Assembly (NCBI RefSeq): GCF_014633365.1
Contig: NC_068338.1
Location: forward strand, 18,672,616 to 18,736,615
DNA length: 64,000 bases
Direction of reading: 5' to 3'
Source: Diospyros lotus
Lineage: Eukaryota > Streptophyta > Magnoliopsida > Ericales > Ebenaceae
Numbering within the stretch: position 1 is the first letter of the stretch; each line of letters begins with the position of its first letter. Under the pieces are notes generated by a model that was given only the letters and a program-made list of their open reading frames with translations, did no database searches and was not told the origin of the DNA. Below are positions 58,861 through 64,000 of the stretch, piece by piece. A program made the position numbers and the translations under genes.

Positions 58861-58946
58861 TATCAATGCTTGATTCATCTCTAGATGAATCCAACATTAT
58901 ACTTATCAATGCTTGATTTATCTCTAGATGAACCCAACATTATACT
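58861..58946. repeat. Tandem duplication of a 43-bp unit
   Basis: 58861-58903 and 58904-58946 both read tatcaatgcttgatt(c/t)atc and continue tctagatgaa(t/c)ccaacat to tatact. Two substitutions separate them. Confidence 0.9.
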
Positions 58947-60229
58947 CACATATGATTTAATTGGACAACGCCAACTCCTTGTAAGCCCAATGCAAGTAGT
59001 TAGCTCATCCTAGATGGGTGTCCAACAATGGCGAAGTCAGGAGCTTAGATCGGCAGCAAAAATTTTAAATCTATATATTAAATTTTTTTGGTATTATTAA
59101 ATTATCTTTTATTTTTTTGATCCTAAAAGACAAATATTAAAGGACATAATAATTTATATACACAACATCAAACAACCAAGTGCAATTTTAGAAGTTGAGG
59201 TTAGAAGTTGGGGAGTTCTGGTCTGGGGTCCAAACTAATCTAGAAAAATTGAGAAATCAAACATTTTCATTTGGCTTTGTTTCTCAAATTAATTGGTTCA
59301 ATTCCTGATTTATAAAAACCAAGGTATTTCGTTCGATTTTGGTCAGAGGTGATGAAAAATCGACCAAAATTGAAGTATATGAAATGCATGTCTCAGCCAT
59401 TTTTGCTTTTTGTCTTTCTCGGTAAGTTAATTTCTTTCTAAAAATCCTATATGATTTATGAAATTACTTGCTAGTAGTAGTTTATGTTTATGAAATTTCT
59501 TGGTAGTAGCAATCAAGGGAGTTAGTCTATTTTACTACTAGTAGTGCCTCGAAGCTGCCCATATGGATAAACAAGCTGCTCATGAAACCATCACTTGTTT
59601 GATTTGTTTTCATGTTTATTTTCTGGACTATTTAGATACGTTAAAGTAAATTTGTCCTTTTCGGTTTTACCATAAGTGGAATCCAAGAAAAATAGAATCA
59701 AGATGCTTGGTTTCAATTTAAATTCAAAAGATGAATTGTTGAGTTTGGTTCAGTTTGGTTCGATTCGGGTCATTTCTTCCCTTACTTCCACCCTCATGAG
59801 GTCGACGTGGACTGGCCCTTTATAAACACGTTTGATTGCAGAGTGATGAACATTTGGATTAAGGTGTCTGTCAGTTTACTCAAAATCTTGAAGAAAAAAA
59901 GGATTCATGAAGTGGCGGGGGATTGAATAGTTTAAAAACTGTCTCTATGAAGGAATTTAGGGGCATTGGTTGGAGGAATTGAAGACTTGATGAGACGAAA
60001 TGGAAAACAACCCCTAGATGATAAGAAAATAAGTGTAGTTGGATAGTGATGGTTATGAAGTGGAATCAACCCTAAAACATAAATGTTAAGACCAAGGCAT
60101 GCAATGAAACTTGGAACGTGAATGTTCCCAAGAGAGTTGAACTTATTACTATGGTATCAAATGAAAGTCTTAAGAAGTTATAAGTTTGCACAGTTATATG
60201 TCAATTAGAAATGAATTAGAAATTTGGAA

Positions 60230-60680
60230 GGGTGAGCAAAAGTTCGGTTTACTCGAACTAACAAAATTGAACAGGTGGAACTTGTCGCTTTAGTTCAATT
60301 TTTTTCTTGTATCATTTCGATTCAGTTAATTTTTCTTAAAAGTTCGATTTTTGTTTTTCAATTCGATTTTTTAGTTGAAAGAACCGAATTGATTGAATTT
60401 TAAAACGATATTATTTTCATATTTATAAAATGACGTCGTTTTCTTCGATTTTGTATTTTCTATCAGTTACTTTGGTTTTCTTTCATTTTTTTTGTGTTTC
60501 TTTGGTTTAATTAGTTCGGTTCGATTTATACGATTTGAATTTGATTTTTTCAGTTATTGGTTAGTTTAGTTTTTTAGGTTAGTTAGTCAGTTCGGTTAAT
60601 TTTTACTCTTTGGTTTGGTTTAATCAGTTAGTGAATTTTAGTTGATTCGATAACTAAATCGACTGTTTGTACAACCCTAG
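60230..60680. mobile_element. Putative hAT-like MITE with ttcggtt-rich body
   Basis: It runs from gggtgagcaaaagttcggtt to gtttgtacaaccctag. The ends are imperfect inverted repeats (gggtgagcaaa / tagggttgtacaaac). The body is made of degenerate ttcggttcgattt motifs, like the element at 26772-27302. Noncoding; TSD not resolved. Confidence 0.45.
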
Positions 60681-60777
60681 AAACATGCCAAGGTGGTGGA
60701 TAACTAGCAATGATAATAGGTGGCTTCCTATTATGACACCAAATTGATTGCCATGTAATGGCAGTGAAGGGGCTTGT

Positions 60778-61850
60778 TGTGACACCCGTAACTTAAAAGC
60801 ATGCTTAATAATAAGATTATTCATATGAACTTTAAGGTTTAGCATAGAAAAATTTGAGAAACAAGACTTTTATAAAATTTCAAACATAATAAAATTTAAG
60901 GTATGTTTCGTGTAAATATAAAGTTTGACACGAAAAATATAGTTTCAACAGAAGAAAGAAAGACTTTGCTAATATGTTTTGTAGCAATAGCATCCATATA
61001 GAGAAATCCAAAACTTAAAACGAGACTCGGCAATTTCATGATCTTATACAAGCTTTAAGACATATGATATAGCAATAGTGTATATATAACACAAAAGTTC
61101 AATACTGAAAATCTTTCTTTTGACAAAAGAGAGAAGACAAGATTTCAATTCTTGAAAATTCTTTTTAACGAGTCACCACGCTCAATGTCCACGTCCCGAT
61201 CTCCTCATTCATGATCACCTTGGAGGGGAAACATAAGGGGTGAGATTACGCAAATCTCAGTAGGTACAAGAGAACTATCATGCGTATTTAAACATGTCAT
61301 GACATGAACTTGAAATATGAATATATAACATAAGGGGACACGATAGGTTCTACCAACTTGCAAGGGTAAGAACCTCCGTGCGTAGCATTACTAAACCCCG
61401 GTCCCAACTTGCTTGAGAACATGAAACTTGCTTGAAACATAACATGGGGGACCACATAAACATGATTCATAAGCGTGCTTAAATATCGTAGATAGTTCAT
61501 AGTGTACTTACCTTAACTTGGTTGGATGAGATCTGAATGTTTAAGACTTCACATCTTACCGAATTTACTTTTTTGCAGAAAATACGTATTTTCGTGAACT
61601 AAAACTAAAATAATTTTATATAGGATTGTAAAAAATTAAATAAGGGGTTGATATGTGAAATTTCATGAGAAAAGGGGATGTCACATGCTCTAACGCGTCT
61701 ATGAAAGGTGTCTCACGTGGAACCTCTTCCCGGGGTGTGAACTGCACGCACTATTCTTAATTTTCGCAACAGTTTTGCACTCTTTTGGTTTTTCAGTCAT
61801 GTCTCTCTCATTTTTAACTCCGATTTGATCGTTATTTTTTTTACATGCTC
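60778..61850 (-). mobile_element. Possible long-LTR fragment
   Basis: It starts tgtgacacccgtaacttaa, reminiscent of the TGTAACACC ends of the solo LTRs above. It contains ggtgagattacgcaaatctc next to agtaggtacaagagaa, a layout similar to part of the 38454-41161 LTR (gagtcgagagactcagcaag). The right end and any TSD are missing; it stops before the segmental duplication at 61904. Lineage is not established. Confidence 0.35.
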
Positions 61851-62627
61851 CTCTTTTATCCCTCTACAAGAATATTAAAAAAAAAAATGGACTATATATG
61901 TACAAGTAAAAGGCAGAGTACAGTTCATTGTTTGGTGTCATCAAATGGGAACAGGAAAGAGTCAGGGAAGTCTCCTGAGATGTGATGCCATACGCGGCCT
62001 TCTCAAAATCTCGGAAACAACGAGGCTACGTAGAAATATTAATTTTTTTTATAGTATTATTATTATTATTATATATGCAGTGCAGAGGAAGGCGATGGGC
62101 GATCTGTAATTTAAAGAGGATGCTACCAAATTTATTAATTTATTTATTTACCAGCTGAGCTGTTAGATGTCACAATTTAAATACATTTAGCCCCCTCTTA
62201 ATTGTTATAATAAACCGGACGTTGCTGCTGTAATTAATACATAATTTTACGCTGGAATTCCATCAACTTAAGAAGAAAAGAAACAGTCCGCAGGAGTACA
62301 CGAGTGACTGAGTCTGTGGTTAACCCTACCGAACTCACATATAATGAAAAGTATATATGCCTTTAGTCGAAGGTTGCACTATCACTAACGACTGTTTCCT
62401 TGTATAATTAATTTGGGGTGTTCTAGATGTCACCTTTTGTGAAGGACGAAAATAGCTCAGGGCGTTTCTAAATCATTTCCCATTTCAAAAAACAACAAAG
62501 ATGTCTTGAAATGGTTTTTGGACTATTTTTGCAAATAACAAAACGTTTCGAGACCATTTCGTAATTTATAAAAAATTGTGAGAAACGCGATTGCAGTGAA
62601 GCAATCGCATGAAGCGGGAAAGACAAA

Positions 62628-62682
62628 TGTAATATCCCCCATCGAGTGATAAGAAGGACTGGATTAACTTATCTTGAAAAGG
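62628..62682 (-). mobile_element. Remnant of Cassandra 3' LTR
   Basis: tgtaatatcccccatcgagt and the following gataagaaggactggattaa match 30592-30640 of copy 1. The rest of the element was deleted together with about 335 bp of flank. Confidence 0.85.
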
Positions 62683-63353
62683 TCAGCGACGAAAGTAGTG
62701 GACACCCGAGTTGGCGACAATAGAGATGCTGCTCCAAACCTTCAGACTTCAACGAATAAGTTGCAATTGTTTTGCAAATTTGTAATCTAGGATGTATAAC
62801 TTATGATACTAGTTATATCATATAAATTACAAACTAATTTCACATATATCTTTATTTATTTTTTTTACTTATATTTTTTATTATTTTCATGTATATCCTT
62901 ATATTTTTTAAATTTACAGGTTATCTCATATTTTTATTTTTTATTTTTTTTAAAAAAAAATCATTTCTCTATTTTCATTTCATATTAAAAATGTTTTCAG
63001 TTTCATTTCTTGCCAAGTAACTCACTTTTGAATACTAAATGTGCCAAAATTAATATATGGAGTATATGATAACTTTGAAAAGATCAAGAATCAATTACTC
63101 ATTTGATATTAAAGGCCATCAACCCAAAAACCTCTCAAGACATTCAAAGCTACCCACAAAACGGAGGGAGCGTATAAGCCGCCGCAGGGAAGAAGAGGGC
63201 AGTAAGTAAGGCTGAGCGGCTGAGCCGGCGAGGTTGGTCCAGGGTTTAGGACAAGCAGCTAAGTTGTAAAGCCGGCACGTGCATGGCTAGGGTTAACTAT
63301 CGCTTGATTTTTATTTTATTTCTGAAAAGTTGGATGGTTTGAAGGCTTTTCTT

Positions 63354-63585
63354 GGGTGCAAAAAGTGAATTTGCTCGAGGTGAATTTCCTTGCAGCTCCT
63401 CACATAATGTTTCATATACGTGGGAGGGATTAATCACGATACACGATAACGTATTAAGTAGAAAACACAGTATATGGTGCCCACAAGAAGTCACCCCCAC
63501 ATGAGGATAAAATTTTCATACTGCTGCTGCCATGACTCAAACCTGCATCTTTGAGTGTAATCTGTTACTTGAGAACCAACCGTGT
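63354..63585 (-). mobile_element. SINE-like insertion (232 bp) with 8-bp TSD
   Basis: It is flanked by CTTTTCTT at 63346-63353 and 63586-63593. Copy 1 of the duplication has a single uninterrupted site (aaggcttccttatttg, about 32271). The minus strand begins GACACGGTTGGTTCTCAAGT and carries a box-B-like GCAGGTTTGAGTC about 45 bp from its 5' end, as in tRNA-derived SINEs. Noncoding. It differs from SINE family A. Confidence 0.75.
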
Positions 63586-64000
63586 CTTTTCTTATTTGAT
63601 AAAAACTGTTTTAATAGTAAAAACTGAGAAAATAATATATTTTAGTCAAAATGTAAAATGCAAACTCAAGTTCTTCAGATCTCCAATTGGTGCTTCAATT
63701 TTGAATAATATTAAAAAAAAATATAAAATGAAGGTAAAAGACAATATTCTCAATTAAGTCTCAATAAAAAAATATGTTCACAGACCATAAGAAGTTTTCA
63801 TTAATCACAAAATAAGATTTTTAGACTTCACCCACAAACTATAAGATTTCAAAGTTGTTAGAGATAATTAAAAGATCAAATTAAATTAGTTAAATTTATC
63901 ATAATTAGATTCATTGGATTTATCTCTTTATTTTGAATTCTATGTCTTTTTGGGTAAAAATTTTAAAGACTTTTCGGGTTTTGTCATTTTAAAATTAATA

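Larger units (their letters stand above)
58111..60229. other. Intergenic DNA
   Basis: No supported gene. Short ORFs on both strands around 58182-58433 lie in C/T-rich sequence with a CT microsatellite at about 58309-58322 and lack domains. It contains a SINE-like copy (58485-58615) and a 43-bp tandem duplication (58861-58946). Confidence 0.45.
61904..64000. repeat. Segmental duplication, copy 2 (runs off the window)
   Basis: It is direct-orientation homologous to 29863-32699. It begins at agtaaaaggcagagtacagt with no trace of the NHL gene to its left. Relative to copy 1 it keeps only the first about 55 bp of the Cassandra LTR (62628-62682), then joins sequence equivalent to 31628. It also carries a SINE at 63354-63585. 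The ORFs in it are short and AT-rich. Confidence 0.93.

Overview
This 64 kb window is nuclear DNA of a flowering plant. It is AT-rich and has long introns, GT-AG splice sites, plant-specific gene families and many nested retrotransposons. I cannot name the species; a dicot or magnoliid with a repeat-rich genome fits.

Three host genes are well supported. (1) 1166-7177 (+): the last three exons of a DUF630/DUF632-family gene (the family that includes nitrate regulator NRG2); its start lies left of the window. (2) 28872-29663 (-): an intronless NDR1/HIN1-like (NHL, LEA_2 domain) membrane protein of 263 aa. (3) 49172-57322 (-): a three-exon leucine-rich-repeat receptor-like pseudokinase of 1021 aa, resembling the At5g10020/SIRK1 group, with HRD changed to HGN and DFG to DYS. 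Nothing suggests that these genes work as one pathway.

Most of the rest is mobile DNA, and much of it can be resolved to the base. At 8.4-14.8 kb a plant-mobile-domain (PMD) coding sequence on the minus strand is broken by a gag-containing copia element (9950-13775, TSD AGTAT). That element's 3' LTR is itself broken by a 2.5 kb solo LTR (10038-12505). At 37.35-48.83 kb a second, decayed copia element (+) holds three nested LTR insertions: 38454-41161 (TSD ATCTA), 41263-42909 (TSD CTTTA) and about 44017-45612. Other elements are a Cassandra TRIM with 5S-rRNA-like LTRs (30592-31290), a copia-type solo LTR (15514-16486, TSD AAAAG), two hAT-like elements with 8-bp TSDs (25559-26363 and 26772-27302), foldback MITEs and several SINE-like copies.

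A direct segmental duplication links the distal upstream region of the NHL gene (29863-32699) with 61904-64000 and runs off the window. The second copy has lost most of the Cassandra element and gained a SINE with an 8-bp TSD, so the order of events can be read.

The most unusual structure is a family of LTR-like repeats (34.1-36.9 kb and 44.0-45.6 kb, related to the solo LTR at 15.5 kb). Each carries an array of short motifs with a TCGA core, and the consensus differs between copies. I found no CRISPR array, operon or convincing tRNA gene, and no new protein system that I could defend.
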